In this document: positions 33,931-45,680 of the stretch, in pieces
Numbering within the stretch: position 1 is the first letter of the stretch
Layout: every line of letters starts with the position of its first letter
The notes under the pieces: model-generated
What the model was told of the DNA's origin: nothing
Seen by the model: only the letters and a program-made list of their open reading frames with translations
Databases searched by the model: none
NCBI GenBank assembly: GCA_036346395.1
Contig: CM070598.1
Span: 3,083,517-3,147,516 of the forward strand
DNA: 64,000 bases
Origin: Hsuehochloa calcarea
Taxonomy: Eukaryota > Streptophyta > Magnoliopsida > Poales > Poaceae
Reading direction: 5' to 3'
Position numbers and translations under genes: made by a program

Positions 33931-36900
33931 ATGGACCGAAGCTGGATGTACGTTAAGAACCATGTGAGTGAAGAGTACATTGATGGCGTGTCTTCTTTTA
34001 GAAGAATTACCGAGCAAGATATATTGAGGAATGAGATAAAATTTATGTATTGTCCATGCATTAATTGTGATAATATGAAGATGTTTACCAACTCGGCGTA
34101 GATCGAAGCGCACTTGATTCGAAGGGGTTTCAAATAGGAGTATACATGTTGGACCAGTCACAGTAAAGAGTAGATTATACCAGAAGATAGTAACATCGTC
34201 GAAGGAGATAACGATAGGCCGGATATGGACTGTACTTTCGATGAGGGTAGGCACGACGATAATCTAGACCAGATGCTACGTGATGTAGAAGGGAACTATA
34301 GTGAGAGAGTTTGGTAAATTCGAGTGCTTATGGAGGACTCGGGGAAACCATTATTCCCGGGCTGCAAGCCGGAATACACAAGGTTGTCATCCGTGCTTAA
34401 ACTATTAAAATTAAAGGCAAACAATGGTTGGTCCGATAAGAATTTCACGACGTTGTTAGGTCTCCTAGCATACATCCTTTCAGAGGAAAACGTGTTGCCC
34501 AGAACCACCTACCAATCCAAGAAGGTTCTTTGTCCATTGGGAATGGAAGTAGAAAGAATACATGTATGTTCGAACGATTGTATCCTCTACCGTAAAAAGT
34601 ATGCAGACATACATGTATGTTCGGTGTGCAAAGCATCCCGATACAAGCGTAAGAATTACTCTGATGACGGCGAGGGCATCGAGGTGAAGCAAGGACCTCC
34701 TGCTAAGGTGTTGTGGTATCTGCCTATAATTTCCCGTTTGAAGCATTTATTTGCAAACCGAAAGGAGGCAAGATTGCTGCGTTGGCACTCGAAGGAGCGT
34801 AAGAAAGATGGAAAGCTAAAACACCCTACTAATTCTGCCCAGTGGAGAAACTTCGATAGGAGATTCAAAGACTTCAGTGTGAAACCGAGGAATATAAGGT
34901 TTGTGCTGAGTACAGATGGAATGAATCCTTTCGGTAACATGAGCAGCCGACATAGCACCTGGCCCGTGACTCTATGTATGTACAACCTTCCTCCTTGACT
35001 CTGTATGAAGTAGAAGTATATTTTGACGTCACTACTTATCCAAGGGCTGAAGAAACCTAGGAACGATATTGATGTGTACCTAGCACCATTACTGGAAGAT
35101 CTTCTGACACTACAGAATGAAGGGGTACTGGTATGAGATGTGCACAAACGAGAGAATTTCACTTTGCGCGCCATGTTGTTCTGCACCATCAATGATTTTC
35201 TCGCCCTAAGTAACCTGTCGGGATTCAGTACAAAAGGAGCCAAAGCCTGTCTGCACTACTTACATGATACCGAGAGTGTGTGTCCGAACAACTCACGTAA
35301 AACTGTGTACATGTGTCACCGTAGGTTCCTTCCCAAGTATCACCCATACTGCAAGATGAAGAAACAATTCGATAGAAATAAGAAGAACGATTCAGCTCCA
35401 AGGGCTTTCAGAGGGAAAGAGGTTTCTGATATGGTTAGCGATATTGATGTTGTGCTTGGAAAGTGACCTAAATTGAGGATCTGTCAGAAAAACATATGTA
35501 AGAAGCAATTAATTTTTTGGGACTTACCTTTTTCGGAGCACTTAGAACTTTGCCACTACATCGACGTCATCCACGTGGAGAAGAATGTATGTGATAGCTT
35601 GATTGGTCTCTTACCGAACATTTGTGATAAATCAAAGGATGGTGTATACGCACAGCGTGACTTGGTTGATATGAATATAAGGACCGAGTTAGCACTGAAA
35701 GAGATCGATAAAGTACGAACATACCTTCCCCCAGTTTGCTACACTCTGTCCAAGGCCGAGAGAAAGGAATTATGCCAGAGCTTGCATGGTGTGAAAGTTC
35801 TGTCCGGTTACTCGGTCAGCATTAAGACTCTTGTTTCTACAGAAGGTTTGAAATTAATTGGTATGAAGTCTCATAATTATCATGTGCTGATGACACAAAT
35901 ACTTCCTATTGCAATTTGAAGTATTTTGCCAAACAAGCTTCGAGTGGCAATCATGAGGCTCTTTTATTTCTTTAACTCAATTGCTCAAAAGGTCATCGAT
36001 CCCGAAGGATTGGATGCTCTGCAGGCCGAGGTGGTGACGACTCTATGTCATCTTGAGATGTATTTTTCTCTACTATTTTTTGATATCATGGTCCATCTCA
36101 TTGTTCAACTTGTGAAAGAGATAAAGATATGCAGCTCTACATTCCTACGTCATATTTGCCCATTCGAGAGGTACATGTGAATTCTCAAGTCCTATGCACG
36201 TAATCGATCTTGGCCGGAGGGCAGAATCATAGAAGGTTATGCAACTGAAGAGGCCACTGAGTTCTGCGTCGACTAGATGACTCAGGTGGAACCGATAGGT
36301 GTGCCTATATCTCGAAATGAAGGGGGGCTGGAGGGTATCGGGGCCATCGAAGGAAAGCAACCACTTCCTATCTGGCTACGTGTGCTCAAGCCCATTTCAC
36401 AGTCTTGTAACACATGACCGAAGTGTCCCTGTACATTGACGAGCACAAAGACATGGTACGAATATAATCCAGACTGGTCGGAGGTTTGGATCACGAGAGA
36501 GCACAACCGCGGTTCAACGAAAGGGTTAACATTACGTTTCACTGGGAGGTCATAAAGTGATGATATGCTGCGATGGTTGGCACAAGAGCCAAAATTTACA
36601 ATTATGACATGGCAAGGATACGACATAAATGGGTACATATTTTATACGACAACTCAGGATAGGAAGAACACAGTCCAGAACAATGGTGTCCCCATAGATG
36701 CGTTTCATGAGCAGTTCAATACCGCTGGGTCAAACATAATGAAGCGTGGGCACTATGGGTTCGTAGAGGAGATTTGGGATCTCGACTACGTACTTTTCAA
36801 GATCTCCCTGTTTGGTGCTATTGGGTCAAACTTCCACAGGGTGTGAAGGTCAACAAGCACGATGTCACTACTGTGGACCTCGAATGTGCCATATACAAGG

Positions 36901-37158
36901 ATAAATCATTCATACTCGCTAAGCAAGTTGTTCAAGTTTTTTTATGTATCAGACCTAGCAAATAAGATCCGTCACGTAGTTCTTTATGGAAAAATAAGGA
37001 TTGTCGGAGTTGAGAATGTCGTGGATGAGGAAGAGTACAATCAATTTGACAAGTTGGCTCCTTTCGGCGATGGCACCAGGCTCGAGGAAGAACCCGGTGA
37101 TGAAGCTAGCTATATGCGCGTCGATCATCGTGAAAGGGCTATTTTTAAAAGGAAATAG
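33931..37158 (+). pseudogene. TNP2-type CACTA transposase (element A), broken
   Basis: The ATG at 33931 follows a splice-acceptor-like TGCGTAGCGCAG and opens MDRSWMYVKNHVSEEYIDGV, the transposase-associated domain at the TNP2 N-terminus. The Transposase_21 core follows (34324-35466), with LVKQ-like then STDGMNPFGNMSSRHS, NDIDVYLAPLLEDL and DFLALSNLSGFSTKGAKAC. A DUF4218-like region (35700-36270) contains LDALQAEVVTTLCHLEMYF. A DUF4216-like region (36565-37100) contains WQGYDINGYIFYTT. The product would cut and join CACTA ends in the nucleus. In-frame stops after residues near 34100, 35466, 35918 and 36180, plus frameshifts, make it a pseudogene. Domain order matches intact grass TNP2 proteins, and a paralogue is at 57456-60603. 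Confidence 0.92.
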
Positions 37159-37379
37159 CCAAGTTGAATGATCCCTCGTGGTGAACACCTATTTTGAAAT
37201 TGTTCGATTGTAATTAAGAAACTTGTCATGTTATTAAGGAATTATTCTATTGTAATTGCTGTTGTAATTACAAAATTATTCCATCTGTGATTTTATCTGC
37301 TTTCTTGTTTTCAAAGGGCATGGCTAGCATTTTCCGAGGCTAACCGAAAAACATAAGTTTTTTTGCTATAGAAGGAACT

Positions 37380-37625
37380 ATCACGGACGGTTTAGTGGAA
37401 CAAACCGTCTATGATATACTTATCACATAGAACCATCTGTGATGTGTGACCATATCACACATGGTTCTATTGTGGAACTGTCTGTGATAAGTATCACAGA
37501 GGATTCTATTATGCAATCGTCTATGATACTTATCACAGACAACTCCACAATAGAACCATCTGTGATATGGTCACACATCACAAACGGTTCTATTATGGAA
37601 CCGTCTGTGATATCGATTTATTGGT
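37380..37625. repeat. CACTA A internal motif array upstream of the third gene
   Basis: About ten AACCGTCTGTGAT/ATCACAGACGGTT-like units in alternating orientation lie between the TNP2 stop and the leader of the third gene. GGCATGGCTAGCATTTTCCG and GCTAACCGAAAAACATAAG precede it. A near copy of that preface occurs at 41960-42005 before the right terminal array. Confidence 0.8.
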
Positions 37626-38675
37626 AGGACCTCGCTAGGGTTTTGGCCCTTACTCCTCTCTTGCATGTCTCCTCCCTGTGCCCTTAACTCCTCACTCGCC
37701 GCCCCTTCCCCGATGCCTACGCCGACGCCATCCCTTACCCGACACCGACGCCAACACCGCCCTTCTTCCCGTATCCGTCAGTCCCTACTGCTCCTCGACA
37801 CCACTCGTCCTGTTGCTTCTATGCGCCCATCTCCCTGACATCGCCGGTCCCTGCTGCTCCTCGACGCCGCCCTGCTACTCCCCCATCCCTAACGCTTGTA
37901 GGTATTTCCTTATACCTCATGGTTTACTGCTTCTTTGGGCGATCCAGCTTGCCCGGTTCTACCCGGTAGGTTCGATTATCATCCACTTTGTGAGTTGTTT
38001 CTGTTTACAGGAGTGTTTTACTTTGCATATATGTGATGTGCTAGTCTAAATCTGAATTTGGATTAATTATAGTACTGTGAGATATTGCATTGTATACTGT
38101 CGATTCAGTTTACTGCTCAGTGATGATTTTTATCATATTGTGAAATTAAATTGATAACAAATCAGACTTGAGCTGCTAGGATTGCATACTGTTGTCAGAT
38201 TATATCTAATAGCTTGGCTCTATTGCTTTCTGTTTTCGGCTATGATTGATCTGATCATGTTATTATGATCCTACTGTTCCTCTGTTAGTCAATTGGTTTT
38301 CTCCTGTTAGCCGAGTGGCTGACGTTGCTGAAATTAGTGATATGTTTATTCTATCAAGTGAGTAATCCTCAATCTACTGGTTAGTTTATGTTTTAATCAA
38401 GTGATTCTTGTGCACTGTTCCATTGCTATTTGAGATAATTCTTGACATAACCAATAGATCATTAAATTCTGAGCTCATAGTTTGATCCATTGTTACCATT
38501 TTTAATTATTGAAAAATCTTGACAAAAGTATTGAGAAAGGTGAAGATTGTATCTTGTGCAACTCTACATCTGAGAGCAAACTTAAAACATTCTAAATCTT
38601 AGCAATATGCTGATTTTGTATGTTTTAGTAATTGGAATCCAACAAATTTAGTTATTGGGGTGTGTATCTTTAGAA
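37626..38675 (+). other. Leader and probable 5' intron of CACTA A third gene
   Basis: A C-rich stretch (37640-37900) ends at GCTTGTAGGTATTTCC, a plausible splice donor region, followed by AT-rich intron-like sequence up to the ATG at 38676. The 38040-38640 part has a diverged duplicate at 42550-44040, outside the right end of the element. Confidence 0.5.
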
Positions 38676-41600
38676 ATGGCATCTTCACAGTCTTCGCCGC
38701 TATCGCCGAATGCGTCTAAGGCTTCGATGGACTGTGCGCCGCCGTCGTTTGGCGCTTCGATGGACGGTGCGCCACCGTTCGAATGCGTCTGAGCTCCGAA
38801 GAAAGGGGCCAATAGGCGAGATGGTAGAGGAATATCGAAAAGGTCTGAGGGCTGATTGACCATTATGGTGGTATCTGACGTTGGGGTCCCTCTGCTTTCC
38901 AACAAAGTAGCGGTAGCATTTTGGACCACCCGCGGGATACTTGGAAGGCAACGAGTCCCCATCACCACACCAAACTGGAAGTCTCTGATGAACGTGTAGA
39001 GAGACTAGCTTTGGACTAACATTATAAGCTGGTTCGAGATCCCACCAGAAGTCCAGAGACTCGTGCGACGGCAGGCGTTGCTCGCGATAGGAAAAGCGTG
39101 GAAGACCTTCAAGAGCAAGCTTATCACGAGTACGTGAATAAGGATCGGATGCTCTTCACGAATTATGAATTCATGTCTCGGGATACATGAGATGCCTTTG
39201 TGCGGATGAAGACAACGACCAAATTTTAGTAGCAAATTGCGGCACACAAGGCTATCTAGGTACACCACACTCACCCCCGCAGACTCAACACCGCTGGGTA
39301 CATGGGTAAAATCTCGGAATGGGCAAGTCAGGACCAAGCAGCAATCTGTCAAAGCCCCGCCATTTGTCGGGATCACGCATTTAGCATGCCCAAATCGGTT
39401 AAGAGTGAGAGCATCAACCGCGTCTTCGGGCGCCGTCTCTTTCACAAACCTGACAGACGAGGAAGTGTTCCAACACCTAGTAAGGTATATCGAACTACCT
39501 AGTTGTTAATAAGTTCATAACTTCATAGGGTCTAAAATAAAATGATGGTCTTTTGCAGCAATCACTGACTACCAAATCTTCCCAAGGCTCCTTCGAAGTA
39601 GTCTGGGAGGAGGATATACTATCCATGACCCTAGGAAACAAGGAGCACCCGGGTCTCACGCGAGGCCTTGGGGTTTCCATACCTTGGAGGCAGGGATTCC
39701 CACATGATTTTGAGGAGTATAGGAGTAGGAAGAGATCCAAGGCTGAGCATGAGGACCGGTTGAAAGAGGAGACGTGTACATAATTTCAAGGACAAATAAC
39801 ATCATTGCCGGAACAAGTGCAACAAATGTGTGCCGAATTAGTCCTCACCCAGTCACAAACCGCCCCTGTTATTTTGGGAGCTAGTTCCCCTCAACATCGG
39901 AGTAGCATAGCGTCCACTCCACTTTCTGAACATAGCGCCTCCAATTACCTATCAACAACATTCAGGTAATGTACATCTCTGGAATACTCCAAAGATAGAC
40001 ATGTAGGATGCATTAGCTAAATGTGTACTGTTTTGTAGGAGCCCATGCCTGCAGGCTCCAAGTGAGGCTGGTTGGGTCCATTTCTATTGAGGCTAGATAG
40101 GGGATGGTGTTTCTATGCTAGGAAGGGATAGTGCTGCATCTTGCCCAGCTGACGTAGAGTTACGCTAAGGTCCAAGTGGACATAGTAAATGATAATTTCA
40201 TGGTCGTCCCGCTGGAAAAGCCCTCGAACGAAGACATCATAACACTAGGGGATGTCGTGTACACTTTTATCCAGTGGTCCAAGAGGGGCATCGCCCTGGA
40301 CCCTATAGTGCCGCAATTGAAACACCACCATGTCTCTCCAACAGAACCCTCAACGACTCCTCCTCAACCTCCACTTTAGAAGGCCACCTCATCGTCTCCC
40401 GTGGAGATGATGCCGAAGATATAAGAAAAGCGTGCTGAGTCATCTCCCGCGAATACGCATGGTGACAAGGCACTAAGGACAAATCGAAGAAGATTAAGCC
40501 ACCTACAGCGCCGAAGATACAAATAATGTGTGACAAGCGAGGCGCTAAGGCAAATTCGAAGATCATTAAGGCACCTTGCGAGCTTGGGAAGTTCTGCCTT
40601 GGAAGACCGTTGGTTCTCCCACACAATTACCACACCTTGGATTGGGTTGCATGAGTTTGTATGATTGGTACGTGCGGCGCACCGAGATGACAACAGACGC
40701 TACTGGATCCACCGTTAGTTACACGGAGAACCATTTCCTCCACAAGGAGGGATACTTCATCGTGGGCTTTCAAGATTTATTTGAACTATTCAAACTTGAT
40801 GCTCTCGATGCCTCACTTCTACGTTGTTGAACACTGTAAGTGTGTACAATCAAGTTCTACATTCACGCAATACCGATAAATGTCATAACTCATTGGTTAT
40901 GTATAGATACATGATGTAGGAAGCCCGACGATCGCGACACCGGTGGGTTTCCTCGACCCACAGTTGATATCTGAGCAATGCATCAATGGAAATGCATCCT
41001 ACGTTGAGAAATACATAACGAGTGGGTTGCTTGCTCATGGCGGCAAGGACTACATACTGGTGCCCTATAACCAGGGGTAAGTGCTTCACTACTTGCTATA
41101 CAAATTTTATTTATACATTATACGCAACACGAACTTAGGTTTAATGACTATAACGACATACATGAGTAGGTGGCATTGGATCCGTTTAGTCATTGTACCA
41201 AAGTAGAACAAGGTAATATACCTTGATTCCCTAGTCAATAAGAACCATGACTTCACCCTTGTGCAAAAAGTACTCGATAGGTATGCTCATTTCCTCCATA
41301 CGTAACTCTATTGTTAGTCTTCATTTGTTTAAAATGGTCGGGATAACTTTTTAGAATCACGTAGGGCGTTCAACGCCTATGTTGCTGGGGGGGGGGACAA
41401 AACGAACCGAGCGCCACACTGCGATAGAAGATGCGATTTTTGGTACCTGCTACAACAGAATAATCCTATATCACACTTCGTAACCTGGCCTCTCGAACTG
41501 ACTATACCTATATATGTAATTCTATTTTTGCAGTGCCACCAGCAACAAGGCAACATATGTGCATTCTGCGTTTGCCGTCATATGCATGAAATCAAGGGTG

Positions 41601-41839
41601 CTAAGCCGAATGATATAGAGGTTCGTCAATCTCGCAATAATTATTTCCTAATTATCAATTTAAATATATATGCTTACTACTTTACACCTAGTGACATCGC
41701 ATGGCAATCGAATCAACTACATTCGATCGGGACAAACTCTCGGACATTCGAGGGCGGCTCTGCACCTTCATCAAGTCGGACATCATTAACCCGAACGGAG
41801 AGTTTCACTCCAGCGACACCGATTCACTTTGAGTTGTAA
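38676..41839 (+). pseudogene. CACTA A third gene: Transposase_24-like region plus Ulp1-like C48 peptidase region, broken
   Basis: The ATG at 38676 starts MASSQSSPLSPNASKAS. A Transposase_24 (Ptta/En/Spm)-like region spans about 38900-39490: EIPPEVQRLVRRQALLAIGK, YVNKDRMLFTNYEFMSRD, and AHKAI near its end. A coiled, Gln-rich linker follows (39700-39970). The C-terminal part (40560-41840) has Ulp1-type landmarks: WHWIRLVIVPK (candidate catalytic His), VIYLDS (Asp) and QQQGNICAFCVC (Gln and Cys). The four catalytic positions can be read, but across stops and intron-like gaps. Ulp1-family peptidases remove SUMO-like modifiers, and C48-like domains are known in plant transposons; their role in CACTA biology is unsettled. 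It is not a functional gene as it stands. Confidence 0.78.
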
Positions 41840-42029
41840 TTCAATTGTAACTCTAGCGACAATACATGAACATGCTGTTGTAATTGATTTTGAGTTTTAA
41901 ATCACTTTGAGTTGTTCTATATCAAATGAATTGTGATTTATCTGTTTGCTCCTTGCTTGCTTTCGGAGGGCGTGGCTAGCATTTTCTGAGGCTAACCGAA
42001 AAATAGAAAAAATATGTACATATAGAACG

Positions 42030-42536
42030 AACTATCACATACAGTTTTGTGGTATAAACCGTCTGTGATATGCAGGATATCACAGAAGATTCTTTTTACT
42101 AATTGCTTATGATATGTCTGTAATCATAGACGATTGGTATATGTAACCGTCTGTGATGGCCTACATATCACACACGGTTTTGTAGTATAAACCGTCTGTG
42201 AAGACCTACTATCACAGACGGCTACCACCAAAAATCGTCTGTGATATGTGGGATATCACATACAATTCTTTTTATTAACCTTCTGTGTCAAATCATAGAC
42301 GATTAGTAAAAATAACCGTATGTGATATCCCACATATCACAGACGGTTTTTGGTGGTAACCGTCTGTGATAGTAGACCTTCACAGATGGTTTATACCACA
42401 AAACCGTCATGTGTTATTATTTATCACATGCGGCTAAAAAACCGTATGTGATAACCGACACATAAAATTAGACGGTTTAGAAACCGTCTGTGATGATGGA
42501 TTAGAACCATCTGTGATGACCCTTTGTGTAATAGTG
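42030..42536. repeat. CACTA A right subterminal array arranged as a foldback
   Basis: AACCGTCTGTGAT-type motifs fill 500 bases. A segment at about 42173-42263 is repeated in inverse at about 42322-42412; both contain TATAAACC(G/A)TCTGTGAAG, TACTATCACAGACGG, TACCACCAAAAA and GATATGTGGGATATCACATA. The right end can therefore form a long hairpin with arms of about 90 bases and a 58-base loop. Confidence 0.8.
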
Positions 42537-42539
42537 AGT

Positions 42540-44040
42540 ATTTTTGTATTCAATTGTTGCACATCACTTTGATTATATAAGTGTTGTACTAGTTTAAGCT
42601 CTGTAATTGATTTGTTAGTACTGAGAGTTATATTGCAAAGTGGAGATTGTGGGCTATGTTGAAACAGCTCAATGATGATAATAGTCTAAACTGAAATTGA
42701 AGTGATAAAAGAGATTAGACTTGAGCTCTAATTGAATTGCTTACTACTGTCATATGATTTTATGTCAGTTTGTTACTTTCTGGTTCTGTTAATCTCAAAT
42801 GATTCAGTTTGATTACTCTCCTATTAGCCAATTGACATTTTTGCTGAACTTGTGATCTTGTGTTCATTTCACATCGAGAGTTATTGATGAGGACATCCCT
42901 TCCACTGATACAACCATCCCTACTGCTTCTGATGTGCAAGGACTAATTACTAGAGCACGTGCTTGACAACTAAATTATCAGGTGACTTTGTTTTCGGAGT
43001 GCATCATATTCTATGAACTCTATGATGCTGCCTAAGGCACGTAATATTATTTTACTTAGGAATCAAGGATATATTGGGAGGCATGCTAAATGGAGATGAT
43101 GGCACCACCAAGCATGGAGATGATCATACGAGGAATGAATATTTATATACCGAGGCTTAGCAGAATCTAGCATGAAGACTATATATCAAATTGTTTAGGC
43201 CAACACTTAGCAATATTTGAGTAAAGGAACTTGGTGCTGCGCCACCTATGCTAATGGGCCATGGGCCTTGTAATTCGGGCTGGACACCTAGGGTTTGGCA
43301 TTGTTCACGTGTGAACAGTACCCGCGGCCGCCGCCTCTCTTCCTCCTTTACATAGTGGCCGCCACCCTTAGGGTTTGGTGGGTTTTGTTGATTGAAGTTT
43401 AGCTTTGCTACTTATACTTTGTCCTCTTGTTCGGCGAGATCAACATCGACATTGTTTTTTGGAACCCCACTTATCAATACAATTTTAATTCCTATTTGTA
43501 ATTCCAGATTGCCTATTTATCTTGTTCTTGCGTGCTTCTTCGATGTATGCAGGAATTGATCTTCGTGATCAGGTCATCCGGGTATTCGTACACGGTTGAT
43601 AACGACTTATCGAGCATTTCAGCGATTGCGTGATTTCGAGCCTTGCGAGTTCGTAGTCTAGGATCGTGAGAGTTGAGCGACTACTACCGAACTTACCTTC
43701 TCACCGAAAGATCGGGCCAGAACAGGACCTTTGTGGTTCATCAGTTATCTAATTCTGTTGGTAATCTGGAATACTGTTTGTGATCACTTTTGATCCTCCT
43801 CTGTTTGGCCAAAAGTATTTTTGTGATCTATTGATTTAGAGATCTTTTGACAGTTTCGTAAAGTACTGGTTAGAGCTCAAAGTTTGTATCTATATTGTCA
43901 TGTTCAATTAATGAAGAGTATATACTAAAGTGCTGTGATAGTTAAGATTATATCTTGTGCGACTAGCCTTCTAAGAGCAATTATAAATCTAATGAATCTT
44001 AACTTTATGCTGGTTTTGGTTGTACACATATAGTGTATAT
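42540..44040 (+). repeat. Diverged duplicate of the CACTA A third-gene leader, outside the element
   Basis: 42550-42880 and 43750-44040 align in order with 38040-38640. Examples are GACTTGAGCT followed by ATTGC.TACT, CTCCTATTAGCCAATTG versus CTCCTGTTAGCCGAGTG, and ATATCTTGTGCGACT versus GTATCTTGTGCAACT. A gypsy-type fragment interrupts the outside copy. The two copies differ at many sites, so the duplication is old. Confidence 0.6.
42880..43745 (+). mobile_element. Ty3-gypsy 3' fragment: pol C-terminal tail plus probable LTR
   Basis: The + strand near 42930-42985 reads GLITRARA, a stop, then QLNYQV, matching the C-terminal tail (GPITRARA-x-LNYQV type) of a common group of grass gypsy polyproteins. 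It is followed by an AT-rich tail and then an LTR-like stretch ending near CGGGCCAGAACA (about 43735). No gag, RT or second LTR is present. It sits inside the duplicated leader sequence, which was presumably its insertion site. Confidence 0.55.
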
Positions 44041-45423
44041 ATTGAACATATTATTCATTTTAAATGATATGGAGAAATTGTATGTTTATATGCTAAGTTG
44101 GTCATTTAAATATTGCTAAAATTATGCTTTAATATTATTTAAATATGCTAAAATTAATTATAAAAGTTTGCTAAAATTGCATTTTCTGCGACACATGTTG
44201 CTTGTTCGTCTGGGGCACGGCCACCTGATGAACGCATGCAGCTAGGCAGCAACGGGGCGACGTACGGACGGCCACATGTCATCATGGTGGAGATGATGAT
44301 AGCAAAATGCGAAAAGAAGTAAAGGTGATACTCATATGATGGGGGTGCATATGTAGCTACGACGTCGACTCCGTTATCTCCGGGCGGTGGATACGACGGG
44401 GGATCGAGCGAGGCAGGGACGATCCGAATCTGGCTGGGCCGGCCGGTGTCAAAGCTGGGCATGCAGGTGGGGGAGGGGACGGGAGGGAAGGACGCGGGAG
44501 GCTTCGCCTTGACGCATCCTGGATGATGATATGATTGATAAAGCGACAAGACGGCAGCCAAAGCCGAATCGACCTCATCACACCATGCCACCACGACAAC
44601 CTTATAAAGCTACCACTCCTACCTAAGTACGTACCCATCCATCCACCCGTGCATCCATACCGATCGATCCCCGCATCCATACCCTATCCATCCACCAGGA
44701 TTTCAAATGAATTATACACATCATCATTGAATTTGCTTCAAGATCCATGCGCACCTTCAATGCCTTCGCCTTTTGGCGCAAAAGGTGGCGTTTATGTTGG
44801 CATCGGAGCTGATGAGGTGCCGGCGATGGTGGCACGTGAGAAGGTGTTAGAAATATGGATAATATTTTAATTTTAGATTTTATTACGAGAAAAAGATTTT
44901 ATAGAATTAGAGATGTATAAAGCAATACTAACAATAAACAAATCATTGTACTTCTAAACATACACAAAAATAGATTTATTATTGAATAGATTGGTTGCAC
45001 AACCAACAAACAGTCGGGTATGATGAAGAACAGGAAGCAGTGCAGAATGTAGATATAGCAGCACAGCGAGCGGTCGCGCAGATACACTGCCCAGAAACCT
45101 TATTGCCGCCCCGTGTAGGTTAACTCTGTGACAATGGTTTGGAGACTCCTGCTCATCCTCCTTCCTGGTGCACGCCGAGGAGAAGAGATGGAATGGTTCG
45201 ACAACACAACTTTTCAGCATAGTAGAACAGAGAGGAGGAAGAAGAAAATGGTAGTCTATCAATCGTTGCAGGTCTTGACGTCTTCATATTTTTTTAAAGG
45301 TTGCGACAATTACTCTCTAGTAATTGCATAAAACACATATTAAACTACTGATAATTGCTAATTCAAAATCAATTAATGGTAATTAAGCAGTGTTTATCAG
45401 ATCATGATTACACACTGCTCTAC
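44041..45423. other. Intergenic, no gene recognised
   Basis: AT-rich followed by a mixed-composition segment (44180-44860). The frames here overlap on both strands and match nothing known. No terminal repeats were seen. Confidence 0.45.
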
Positions 45424-45680
45424 ATTTTTGACAGTGTATTTCGACCACACTGGTCTATGGATTTTACCACTATTTTTTGATTACCGTGTTTCGATCACAG
45501 TGTTCCGACCACACTGGTCTATGGCTTCGACCACTGTGTTTCGACCACAGTGTTTCGACCACTGTATTTCGACCACACTTATCTATGACTTCGACCTAAT
45601 TTATTTCGACTACTGTGTTCCAACCACAATGTTTCGACCATATTAATTATTTCGACTATACTGGTCTATGGCTAGGCAAT
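45424..45680. repeat. Degenerate TTCGACCACAGTG minisatellite
   Basis: About fifteen imperfect units of a 14-16-base motif (GTTTCGACCACAGT, GTTCCGACCACACTGG and variants) follow one another. Some carry an added TCTATGGC module. The phase drifts and units diverge strongly, unlike the fresh duplications elsewhere in the window. Confidence 0.8.

Larger units (their letters stand above)
31250..42536 (+). mobile_element. CACTA (En/Spm) transposon A, complete, 11.3 kb
   Basis: The left end is CACTACTACAAAAAGGGCTA; the right end reversed is CACTATTACACAAAGGGTCA. The 3-bp direct repeat AGT flanks both ends (31247-31249 and 42537-42539), matching the CACTA target duplication. Inside, on the + strand, are ORF1 (31859-32385), a TNP2-type transposase (33931-37158) and a Transposase_24/Ulp1-type gene (38676-41839). 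All carry stops or frameshifts. Motif arrays of the ATCACAGACGGTT / AACCGTCTGTGAT type occur at both ends and in front of the second and third genes. The element is structurally whole but presumably immobile without help in trans. Confidence 0.9.

Noticed and set aside
44154..44680. Overlapping minus-strand frames of 107 and 146 codons
   Set aside because: Two different frames of similar length overlap with proline-rich low-complexity text and no family match.
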